In this document: positions 1-5,327 of the stretch, in pieces
How the letters are laid out: every line of letters begins with the position of its first letter
Numbering within the stretch: the stretch's first letter is position 1
Source of the DNA: Labilithrix luteola
Lineage (GTDB): Bacteria > Myxococcota_A > Polyangia > Polyangiales > Polyangiaceae
Assembly: GCA_026225435.1 (NCBI GenBank)
Contig: JAMFST010000395.1
Span: 1 to 5,327, forward strand
Reading direction: 5' to 3'
Length of the DNA stretch: 5,327 nucleotides
Made by a program: the position numbers and the translations under genes
The notes under the pieces: model-generated
Seen by the model: only the letters and a program-made list of their open reading frames with translations
What the model was told of the DNA's origin: nothing
Databases searched by the model: none

Positions 1-479
1 ACGCCGTCGACCGTGCCGTCCGGCAGACGCATGGGGGAGTAGACGAAGTCGTAATAGCGGTCCTCGATCGGCCCGCCGGGGAAGCTCGCCAGGCGGGCCA
101 GCTCCGAGAAGCCGCGGTAGGCCACCCCGGTCGCGCGCACGCCGTCGAGATAGCCGAGGAAGGGCTGTCCGCGCAGCTCGGGGATCGCCTCGAGGAACGC
201 CTTGCCGATCTCCGCGCGCGTCTTGCCCCACGCCGCCAGGGCCATCGCGTTGGCGAACTCGATCACGTGATCCGGCCCGACGAGCGCGGCGACGAGGAAC
301 GGCGCGAGCGCGAAGTGCTCGTACATCCGGGTGCGCGCGGCGCGCTCGTTCGCGGGCGCGGCCGAGGGGCGCTCGATCGGCGCCAGCTCCAGCGCCCGCC
401 GCAGGTCGTCGTTCTGCTTGCGGAGCGCCGCGTTGTCGCGACGCAGCGCCTCGACCTCTTCTGCCGACGAGATTGTCAC
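1..479 (-). CDS. PAS-domain signalling protein, N-terminal part (3' end outside window)
   Basis: This partial gene runs off the left edge; 159 complete codons are visible. Residues about 6-33 form a charged heptad-like segment (EALRRDNAALRKQNDDLRRA) that looks like a coiled coil. A linker rich in Ala and Pro follows. From about residue 52 there is a PAS fold: MYEHFALAPF, then GPDHVIEFANAMALAAWGKT, EIGKAFLEAIPEL, GQPFLGYLDGVRATG and YYDFVYSPMRLPDG. This order is typical of PAS_4-like sensor domains, which in bacteria are usually followed by histidine kinase modules. That output domain is not visible here, so kinase activity is inference. I chose GTG at 479-477 because the coiled coil reads in frame from it and no ATG precedes it, but its Shine-Dalgarno is poor. 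ATG at 326-324 is the alternative start and would remove the coiled coil. The gene lies 66 bp after the debranching-enzyme stop on the same strand, so co-transcription is likely. I see no signal peptide or membrane segment. Confidence 0.8.
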   Translation of the reverse strand, partial: MTISSAEEVEALRRDNAALRKQNDDLRRALELAPIERPSAAPANERAARTRMYEHFALAPFLVAALVGPDHVIEFANAMALAAWGKTRAEIGKAFLEAIPELRGQPFLGYLDGVRATGVAYRGFSELARLASFPGGPIEDRYYDFVYSPMRLPDGTVDG

Positions 480-545
480 GGCCCTGCGCCCGCGCGAGCG
501 AGCCCCCCCCGGCGAAGAGGCTATCGCTCGCCGCCGGCCCAGCGC
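480..545 (-). other. 66-bp gap between debranching enzyme and PAS gene, with a G8 tract
   Basis: This short spacer has no clear promoter or terminator. It carries an eight-base homopolymer (C8 on the plus strand at 503-510, G8 in the transcript), about 24 bases upstream of the presumed GTG start of the PAS gene. A six-base inverted repeat, CCGGCG / CGCCGG, could form a weak hairpin with a 17-base loop just before the G tract. No U run follows, so it does not look like an intrinsic terminator. The reading frame stays open from the preceding TAG into the PAS gene, but no ATG, GTG or TTG occurs in that frame before 479. Confidence 0.5.
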
Positions 546-2627
546 CTACTTTTTTCCCTTCCCGCTCGCCAGCAGGCGCAGCACCTCGGCGACGCTCCAC
601 GCCTGCGCGTTGCAGCCGCGCGGGGTGAACGGCGCCTCGGCGTCGAAGACCTCGCTGATCGTCCCCACGCAGGCCTCGCCGAGGTGCGCCTCGAAGCCGG
701 CGAGGAAGGTGCGTACCGACTCGTGGTCGTCGGGCCAGGTCTTGCTCCAGGCGTCGACGAACGGACCGATCAACCAGGCCCACACCGTCCCCTGGTGGTA
801 CGCCGCATCGCGCGCGCGCAGGTCGCCGTCGTACTTCGCCTTGTAGTCCGGGTGACCCGGCTCGAGAGAGCGCAGGCCGACCGGGGTGAAGAGCCGTTCG
901 CGCACGCGGGTGAGCATCGGCTCCCAGTGCTCGCGATCGAGCACCGGGTGATCGAGCGAGACGGCGAACACCTGGTTCGGGCGGAAGGCGGGGTCGTTCT
1001 TGCCAGCGAGCGGGCCGTCGAGGACGTCGACGACGTCGTGGAGGCACTTCTCCTCGGCGTTCCAGAAGCGGTAGTTGAAGCTCTCGCGGCAGCGCTGGGC
1101 CAGATCGGTGTACCGCTTGGCCTCCTCGTCGCCGCGCTCCTCGCGCACCCAGCCTTCGAGCAGCTTGAGCGCGTTGTAGAAGAGCGCGTTGATCTCCACC
1201 GCCTTGCCGCGGCGAGGCGTCACCACCCAGTCGCCCACCTTGGCGTCCATCCAGGTGAGCTGGTAGCCCGGCGCGCCTTGCTTGAGCAGGCCGTCGGCGG
1301 GATCGACCCCGATGCCGAAGCGCGTCCCCTTCACGTGGCGATCGATGATGTCGATGAGCACGGGGAGGAGGTTCTGCAGCGTGATGTGATCCTCGGTGAT
1401 GCCGAGGTAGCGGTGCAGCGCGTGGAAGAACCAGAGGGTGGCGTCGGCCGTGTGGTACAGCCCCTCGCTGTTCCCTTCGGGGAACATGTTGGGGATGAGG
1501 CCGTCCTTCACGTAGCGCGCGAAGGTGCGCAGGATGTACCCCGACTCGGTGTGCCGCCCGGTGGCGAGCGTCAGCCCCTCGAGGCTGATCATCGTGTCGC
1601 GGCCCCAGTCGGTGAACCACGGGTAGCCGGCGATCACCGTGCGGCTTTCGTCACCGGCGGCGTGGGCGCGCGCCTCGTCGACGGCGCGGCTCTCCGGGCG
1701 GATGACGAACTGGTCGGCGGCGAAGACCAGCTCGGCGCCGAAGCCGGTGCGGACGATCTCCGGCGCCGCGCGACGGAGCCGCTGCCGACGCTGCCCCTCG
1801 GCCTTGCTGATCTCCTCCGGCAACATCGAGTTGAGGGTGTCCCAGCTCTCGGTGCTGACGATGAGCGTCGCGCTCTCCCTCGGTTCGAGGGTGAAGGAGT
1901 AGTAGCCGGGGGTGAAGAGATCGCCCTCGTAGTCGTAGCCGCGCGACTGCTCGATGGCGTAACGCCGTTCCACGAACTCCGGCTCGGCCAGCGCCAGCTT
2001 CGCCGGGTGGCCGCAGATGCGCAGCCGCAAAGGCGGAAAGCCGGGCGCCTCGATCTCCGCGCGCGTGCCGGTGACCCGCGCCGGGTACGGCTCGGACATC
2101 TTCCCTTCGACCGGTCCTTCGTGCGCGCGCACGCGCAGCGAGGGGCGCACCCGCAGGTGCACCGCCGTCTGTCCGGAGAGGAGCGAGTAGGTGACGTGGG
2201 TGCTGTTCTGCGCGTGCGGCACGACCACCCGCTTCTCCAGCACCGCCCCTTCGGACTCGTAGCGCCACACCGGCAGACCGTCCTCGACCCGCACCTCGCT
2301 GAGGAAATCGAGGTCCGGGTTCTCCACCGGTTGGCCGGCGAGATCGTCACCGGTCATCCGGTAGACGCGGCTGCCCGGGCGCGGCTCGCCGAAGCGCGCC
2401 GTCTCGGCCAGGTGGCTCACCATCAGCGTGCGCGCGAGCGGCGCCGGGAACACCGCCACCAGCGGGCCGTGAAAGCGCCGCGTGGCCGCTCCACCGAGCG
2501 TGCCCGACGCGTACCCTCCGAGGCCGTTCGTCACCAGCCACTCGCGGCTCACGAGCCCCTCGGCGTCGTCTCCGCGCCGGTACACGACGCGTGTCTCCCG
2601 CGGCAGCTGCTTCTCGCGATGGGTCAT
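546..2627 (-). CDS. Glycogen debranching enzyme, archaeal/bacterial type (amylo-alpha-1,6-glucosidase, GH133-like)
   Basis: The 693-residue protein should hydrolyse alpha-1,6 branch points of glycogen or limit dextrins in the cytoplasm. The N-terminal part (about 20-300) matches the GDE N-terminal beta domain: EWLVTNGLGGYASGTLGG at 29-46, then RRFHGPLVA. The C-terminal (alpha/alpha)6 part (about 300-690) carries YPWFTDWGRDTMISLEGL (335-352), NMFPEG (380-385), YHTADATLWF (391-400), TWMDAK (458-463), GKAVEINALFYN (474-485), RPNQVFAVSL (549-558), YHQGTVWAWLIGPF (610-623), GTISEVFD (655-662) and GCNAQAWSVAEVLR (671-684). Asp461 and Glu659 are my candidates for the catalytic acids, by analogy with related glucosidases. 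The length is normal for the family. There is no GH13-like 4-alpha-glucanotransferase domain of the eukaryotic bifunctional enzyme. The ATG overlaps the treZ stop as ATGA and has a good Shine-Dalgarno. The protein ends in a lysine-rich tail encoded by an A6 run. Family assignment is secure; substrate preference is not shown by sequence. Confidence 0.93.
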   Translation of the reverse strand: MTHREKQLPRETRVVYRRGDDAEGLVSREWLVTNGLGGYASGTLGGAATRRFHGPLVAVFPAPLARTLMVSHLAETARFGEPRPGSRVYRMTGDDLAGQPVENPDLDFLSEVRVEDGLPVWRYESEGAVLEKRVVVPHAQNSTHVTYSLLSGQTAVHLRVRPSLRVRAHEGPVEGKMSEPYPARVTGTRAEIEAPGFPPLRLRICGHPAKLALAEPEFVERRYAIEQSRGYDYEGDLFTPGYYSFTLEPRESATLIVSTESWDTLNSMLPEEISKAEGQRRQRLRRAAPEIVRTGFGAELVFAADQFVIRPESRAVDEARAHAAGDESRTVIAGYPWFTDWGRDTMISLEGLTLATGRHTESGYILRTFARYVKDGLIPNMFPEGNSEGLYHTADATLWFFHALHRYLGITEDHITLQNLLPVLIDIIDRHVKGTRFGIGVDPADGLLKQGAPGYQLTWMDAKVGDWVVTPRRGKAVEINALFYNALKLLEGWVREERGDEEAKRYTDLAQRCRESFNYRFWNAEEKCLHDVVDVLDGPLAGKNDPAFRPNQVFAVSLDHPVLDREHWEPMLTRVRERLFTPVGLRSLEPGHPDYKAKYDGDLRARDAAYHQGTVWAWLIGPFVDAWSKTWPDDHESVRTFLAGFEAHLGEACVGTISEVFDAEAPFTPRGCNAQAWSVAEVLRLLASGKGKK

Positions 2628-4645
2628 TTCGCCTCCGTGGTGCCGCCTGGTTTGGGTCGGGGATAGATCGGGTCGGGCGCGGCGAGCACGGGCCGCAAGA
2701 GGAGCGCCGACTCACCCGGCAGTCGCCAGTGCCCGAGGTCGTCCTCGATGGAGCGCGTGCCGCCTCCGCCGTAGACCGGGTTCTCGGTCGAGAAGATCAG
2801 CTGCCAGCGCACCTGCTTGGGCGAGCCGCCGTCGTCCATGGTGGGCTCGGGCGGCGCGAGCAGCGGCTCGGCGGCGACGCCGAGATCGAGGTCCACGCCG
2901 AGGTTCACCAGCAGCAGCCTGTCGCCGTCCTCGTGGAAGAAGCGGAGAACGAAGGCGCGATCGGAGAGCACCGCGCTGGCCACCTTGTCCGCCGCTTGCT
3001 GGTAGATCGCCGCCTCGTCGCGGCGCAGGCGGAGCAGCTCGCGGTGCATCGCCTCGAGCGCGATCCCCCGCGGCGTCTCCCGCTCGGTGGGGTCGAGCTG
3101 CGACTCCTGGAAGGTCCGCGGATCGGCCGGATCCGGCAGCCGCCGCACCAGCTCGGGATCGCGCAGCGACGGGAACTGGGAGAGGAACTGCGCGCGCCCC
3201 GCGGCCACCTGCTTCGCCAGCTCCGGCTCGTGGTGCGCGAAGTAGAGGAAGGGGCGCAGCGCGCCGTACTCCTGCCCCTGGAAGAGGAGCGGCGTCGCCG
3301 GCACGAGGCAGAGCAAGGTGGTCATCGTCCGCCACTTCGCCGGCGTCGTCAGCGTGGCCACGCGGGCGCCGTCGGCCGAGTTGGCGACCTGGTCGTGGTT
3401 CTCCAGGTAGTTCACGAAGGCGCTCGCCGGCAGATCGAGCGAGGGGGATCCGCGCCGCCCGTGCTGCCAGCTGTAGCGCTGCCCCTGGAAGAGATACCCC
3501 CAGCGGATCGCCGACATCAGCTCCTGCGGCGTCCCCTTCGTGTCGGTGTAATAGGCCTCGCGCCGGCCGGTGAGCGCCACGCGGGCCGAGTGGTGGAAGT
3601 CGTCGTTCCACAGCGAATCCAGCTCCCAGCCGCCGCGCGCCTCCGACCGAACCAGGTGCGCCTTCTGCTCCTCGTTCTCCGCCACGAGGAAGATGTCACG
3701 CGCCGGTTGCCCCGGCTCCTTGGCCGCGGCGCGCGCGGCTCGCCCGAGCTCGAACACCACGTGCTTCGGCGAGGCGTCGTGGATGGCCTGGGTCGCGTCG
3801 AGCCGGAGCCCATCGAGGTGAAAATCGCGGATCCAGTAGGCCGCGTTCTCGATGAAGAAGCGGCGCACCGGCTCGGCGTCCTCGAAGTCGATGGCCGTGC
3901 CCCACTCGTTCCCGTACTTCTCGGTGAAGAAGCGCGGCGAGAAGCAGGAGAGGAAGTTCCCGTCGGGCCCGAAGTGGTTGTAGACGACGTCGAGGATCAT
4001 CCCGATCCCCTGCGCGTGCGCCGCATCGACGAGCGCTCGGAAATCGTCGGGGGTGCCGTAGCGGTGATACGGCGCGTACAGGTCGACGCCGTCGTAACCC
4101 CAGCCGAAGTCGCCGGAGAACTCGGCCAGCGGCATGATCTCCAGCAGCGTGATCCCGGTGCGCCCGAGGCGGGGCAACTCGGCGATGGCTGCGCGAAATG
4201 TCCCCTCGCGCGTGAGCGTGCCGATGTGCGCCTCGAGCAGCACGCGATCGCGCACGGGGATGCCGCGCCAGTGCTTGTCGGTCCACGCGAAGGCGGTCGG
4301 ATCGATCACCTCGGACGCACCGTGCGGCCCGTCCGGCTGCGAGCGCGAGGCGGGATCGGGGTAGGCGCGGCTGTCGTCGTCGAGCGCGAAGGCGTAGCGG
4401 GCACCGGCGCCAACACCCGGGATTCGCGCGTGGAAGTAGCCGCTGGCTCCGTCCGCCCGCGACTCCGGCGTCATCGGGAGCACGCGCTCGCCGGGCGTGC
4501 GCGGGTCGAGCAGGAGGCGGACGTCCTTGCGCTCCGGTGCCCAGACGCGCACGTCGAGCTCGCCGCCGATCACCTCTGCGCCAAAGGTCGAACGACGCTC
4601 GCGACGCTCACCACCTGGGACAGAAGACAACGACCGAGACTCCAT
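2624..4645 (-). CDS. treZ: Malto-oligosyltrehalose trehalohydrolase (GH13)
   Basis: TreZ hydrolyses the alpha-1,4 bond next to the terminal trehalosyl unit of malto-oligosyltrehalose and releases free trehalose (EC 3.2.1.141). It is normally the partner of TreY. The 673-residue protein has an E-set/CBM48-like N-terminal domain (about 20-105, with FGAE and RVWAPE), a (beta/alpha)8 GH13 barrel (about 130-480) and a C-terminal beta domain. The four GH13 motifs are intact: DVVYNH (219-224), GLRLDATQAI with nucleophile Asp283, LVAENEEQ with acid/base Glu323, and NYLENHDQV with Asp418. TreZ is favoured over glycogen branching enzyme by EAHIGTLTREGTF (138-150), GWGYDGVDLYAPYHRYGTPDD (181-201), the hallmark WNDDFHH (346-352) and FQGQEYGALRPFLYF (455-469). 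The ATG at 4645 is the first start in its frame after an upstream stop, but it lacks a clear Shine-Dalgarno. The first 20 or so residues precede the usual family start. No signal peptide is seen, so the enzyme is cytoplasmic. No treY lies in the window. Confidence 0.9.
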   Translation of the reverse strand: MESRSLSSVPGGERRERRSTFGAEVIGGELDVRVWAPERKDVRLLLDPRTPGERVLPMTPESRADGASGYFHARIPGVGAGARYAFALDDDSRAYPDPASRSQPDGPHGASEVIDPTAFAWTDKHWRGIPVRDRVLLEAHIGTLTREGTFRAAIAELPRLGRTGITLLEIMPLAEFSGDFGWGYDGVDLYAPYHRYGTPDDFRALVDAAHAQGIGMILDVVYNHFGPDGNFLSCFSPRFFTEKYGNEWGTAIDFEDAEPVRRFFIENAAYWIRDFHLDGLRLDATQAIHDASPKHVVFELGRAARAAAKEPGQPARDIFLVAENEEQKAHLVRSEARGGWELDSLWNDDFHHSARVALTGRREAYYTDTKGTPQELMSAIRWGYLFQGQRYSWQHGRRGSPSLDLPASAFVNYLENHDQVANSADGARVATLTTPAKWRTMTTLLCLVPATPLLFQGQEYGALRPFLYFAHHEPELAKQVAAGRAQFLSQFPSLRDPELVRRLPDPADPRTFQESQLDPTERETPRGIALEAMHRELLRLRRDEAAIYQQAADKVASAVLSDRAFVLRFFHEDGDRLLLVNLGVDLDLGVAAEPLLAPPEPTMDDGGSPKQVRWQLIFSTENPVYGGGGTRSIEDDLGHWRLPGESALLLRPVLAAPDPIYPRPKPGGTTEAK
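2632..2636 (-). promoter_or_regulatory. Shine-Dalgarno of the debranching-enzyme gene, inside the treZ 3' end
   Basis: GGAGG lies four bases upstream of the ATG at 2627-2625 and within the last codons of treZ. With the ATGA stop/start overlap (2627-2624) it supports this start codon. It also suggests re-initiation by ribosomes finishing treZ, so that the two enzymes are made in a linked ratio. Confidence 0.75.
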
Positions 4646-4702
4646 GGCGCCGACCGTACACGCTTCATGCCTACGCGCGTCAGAAGGCGGGCTCTACCTC
4701 GG

Positions 4703-4725
4703 TCGCCGCGTCGAGTCGTCGGCGA
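4703..4725 (-). other. Small hairpin just after the stop of the membrane-protein gene
   Basis: A perfect six-base inverted repeat (TCGCCG at 4725-4720 and CGGCGA at 4708-4703 in transcript sense) encloses an 11-base loop and begins two bases after the TAA stop. No U run follows, so it is unlikely to be an intrinsic terminator. It might stabilise or process the mRNA between the membrane-protein gene and treZ. The rest of the 82-bp gap (4646-4727) shows no promoter I would defend. Confidence 0.3.
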
Positions 4726-4727
4726 AA

Positions 4728-5111
4728 TTACTCGTCGCCGGCCGCCGGCTCGTCGCGTTCGGCGAGGAGCGCGCGCCAGGCGCGGCTTCGCTCGGTGCCG
4801 GCGCGGTCACCCGCGAGACGGTCCGCGCGCATGTTCCAGGCGATCGCGAACGTCAGCCGGTAGACGAGGAAGAAGCCGAGCACCAGCGCGAGCGGGAAGA
4901 GGAACGGCGAAGGCAGAGCCGCGCCGGTGGAGCGCGCCGTGAGCGCCATCCACGCATCGAGAGCGACGCCGCCCATCGTCCCGTAGAGCCCGGCGAGCAC
5001 GAAGCAACGCGCGCTGGTCAGCCGCTGGTCCCGCTCCGGACGCAGGAAGAGGAAGGGTGACCACGACATGTCCATGTCACTCAGGTGATTCGCGAGCTCT
5101 TCGACGTTCAT
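4728..5111 (-). CDS. Small two-helix membrane protein of unknown function
   Basis: I do not recognise the family. The 127-residue protein starts with an acidic segment (MNVEELANHLSDMD), followed by a tryptophan- and phenylalanine-rich stretch, SWSPFLFLRPERDQR (16-30). Two hydrophobic helices follow: about 33-58 (SARCFVLAGLYGTMGGVALD...) and about 67-92 (PSPFLFPLALVLGFFLVYRL...), joined by a short Thr/Ser/Gly loop. The C-terminal tail (93-127) is mixed-charge and hydrophilic. The pattern suggests a hairpin-type inner-membrane protein; Arg/Lys placement does not clearly fix the orientation. The ATG at 5111-5109 has TAAGG four bases upstream. In-frame Met codons at positions 13 and 15 are weaker alternatives. 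High third-position GC supports real coding. It is the first gene upstream of treZ on the same strand, so it may share a transcript, but nothing in it points to sugar metabolism. Confidence 0.75.
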   Translation of the reverse strand: MNVEELANHLSDMDMSWSPFLFLRPERDQRLTSARCFVLAGLYGTMGGVALDAWMALTARSTGAALPSPFLFPLALVLGFFLVYRLTFAIAWNMRADRLAGDRAGTERSRAWRALLAERDEPAAGDE

Positions 5112-5115
5112 TCGA

Positions 5116-5120
5116 CCTTA
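5116..5120 (-). promoter_or_regulatory. Ribosome binding site of the membrane-protein gene
   Basis: TAAGG sits four bases before the ATG at 5111-5109 and is the best Shine-Dalgarno near this start. It directly abuts the CTACGCC segment at 5127-5121, which can base-pair upstream. Its accessibility could therefore depend on leader folding. Confidence 0.5.
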
Positions 5121-5180
5121 GGCGTAGCAACGCGCGCATCGCTGTCGAGGCACTACGCCACACGCGTGTGCGCTGGCGTA
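5121..5180 (-). promoter_or_regulatory. Leader with two mutually exclusive hairpins or a three-half-site operator
   Basis: Reading the transcript sense, segment 1 is TACGCCA (5180-5174), segment 2 is TGGCGTAG (5160-5153) and segment 3 is CTACGCC (5127-5121). Segments 1 and 2 form a seven-base perfect stem around a 13-base loop. Segments 2 and 3 form a different seven-base stem, which can be extended by CAGCG / CGTTG (one G-U pair) stacked directly inside it. Both stems use segment 2, so they exclude each other, and the second ends right at the ribosome binding site. The same element could instead be repeated DNA half-sites for a regulator (GGCGTA three times in 60 bases, with one dyad). No named riboswitch or RNA thermometer family is recognised. 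Confidence 0.4.
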
Positions 5181-5189
5181 AGGCCTTCC

Positions 5190-5208
5190 TACATGTACAT
5201 TCATGCAA
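5190..5208 (-). promoter_or_regulatory. AT-rich palindromic patch, possible promoter or operator region
   Basis: This patch is AT-rich against a strongly GC-rich background. It holds two overlapping eight-base palindromes, TACATGTA (5190-5197) and ATGTACAT (5193-5200). In transcript sense it begins with TTGCAT (5208-5203), which resembles a -35 box, but no good -10 box sits 16-18 bases further on. I take it as the likeliest place for the promoter of the downstream genes without being able to define the elements. Confidence 0.3.
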
Positions 5209-5217
5209 TCGCGCGGC

Positions 5218-5327
5218 TCACTTCGCTCGAGCGAGCGGGGCCGATGGCGCGCCGCGACCCGTCTCCCAGGTGAACGCGCGGACCGTCCGTGCCCCTTCGT
5301 GCAGCACCTCCAGGGTGAGCGCGCCCG
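5218..5327 (-). CDS. C-terminal end of an unidentified protein (5' end outside window)
   Basis: A minus-strand frame is open from the right edge and ends at TGA (5220-5218). It encodes 35 complete codons: the sequence begins GALTLEVLHEGARTVRAFTW and continues ETGRGAPSAPLARAK. Third positions are almost all G or C, as in the neighbouring genes, while the other frames give less natural protein. The hydrophobic/charged alternation in the first half could be a beta strand pair, and the end is a disordered Ala/Pro/Arg tail. The fragment is too short to name. It ends 106 bp before the membrane-protein gene, so it may belong to a separate upstream unit. Confidence 0.5.
   Translation of the reverse strand, partial: GALTLEVLHEGARTVRAFTWETGRGAPSAPLARAK

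Noticed and set aside
267..2666. A plus-strand open frame of about 800 codons lying opposite the debranching enzyme
   Set aside because: It is the mirror of a GC-rich coding sequence. Its translation is low-complexity and rich in Arg, Ala and Val with no recognisable domain, while the minus strand gives a full, motif-rich enzyme.
2624..4645. Glycogen branching enzyme (glgB) as the identity of the GH13 gene
   Set aside because: The WNDDFHH motif, the EAHIGTLTREGTF segment and the FQGQEYGALRPFLYF region are those of malto-oligosyltrehalose trehalohydrolases rather than branching enzymes.
2591..4942. A plus-strand open frame of about 780 codons opposite treZ
   Set aside because: This has the same cause: a shadow of high third-position GC. 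The product resembles no family, and the minus strand carries all four GH13 motifs intact.
4497..5060. A plus-strand open frame of 187 codons opposite the small membrane protein
   Set aside because: Its product is charged low-complexity sequence (REREEERRRQ-like), typical of an antisense shadow. The minus-strand frame gives two clean hydrophobic helices and a ribosome binding site.
5223..5234. A perfect 12-base palindrome, TCGCTCGAGCGA, near the end of the upstream partial gene, considered as a terminator
   Set aside because: It lies within codons before the stop and no U run follows, so it does not fit an intrinsic terminator. Such palindromes are common in CG-rich coding DNA.
5085..5273. 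A plus-strand open frame of 62 codons across the intergenic region
   Set aside because: It has no convincing ribosome binding site, does not show the third-position GC bias of the real genes, and overlaps the likely regulatory region and the end of the upstream gene.
1..5327. CRISPR arrays, insertion sequences, tRNA genes and attachment sites
   Set aside because: I saw no regularly spaced repeats, no transposase, no terminal inverted repeats and no tRNA-like cloverleaf. Base composition is even apart from the short intergenic patch.

Overview
All the coding sequence I can support lies on the minus strand. GC content is high, roughly two thirds by eye, and third codon positions are strongly GC-biased. 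This fits a high-GC bacterium. A myxobacterium (Myxococcota) is plausible, because stored glucan, trehalose genes and PAS signalling proteins occur together there. No rRNA, tRNA or phylogenetic marker is present, so the assignment is an inference.

In the direction of transcription (right to left) the window holds: (1) the last 35 codons of an unidentified protein, ending at 5218; (2) a 106-bp intergenic region (5112-5217), the most AT-rich stretch in the window, with palindromes and three copies of a GGCGTA/TACGCC element; (3) a 127-residue protein of unknown family with two predicted membrane helices (4728-5111); (4) an 82-bp gap with a small hairpin just after the stop; (5) treZ, malto-oligosyltrehalose trehalohydrolase, GH13 (2624-4645); (6) an archaeal/bacterial-type glycogen debranching enzyme, GH133-like (546-2627), whose ATG overlaps the treZ stop in an ATGA junction; (7) a 66-bp gap; (8) the first 159 codons of a PAS-domain protein with an N-terminal coiled coil (1-479), probably a signalling protein cut by the window edge.

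The metabolic theme is conversion of stored alpha-glucan. The debranching enzyme trims branch points to give linear chains. TreZ cleaves trehalose from chains whose reducing end has been isomerised by TreY. No treY is visible, so the partner must lie elsewhere, or the TreZ homologue works in another setting. The ATGA overlap and a good Shine-Dalgarno inside the end of treZ suggest that treZ and the debranching gene are translated together. The close same-strand spacing suggests one transcript from the membrane-protein gene through to the PAS gene, starting in the 5112-5217 region.

The least expected signal is in the leader of the membrane-protein gene. Three short segments there can form two mutually exclusive hairpins, and the third segment directly abuts the ribosome binding site. 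This could be a cis-acting RNA switch or a set of operator half-sites. The sequence alone cannot decide between them.
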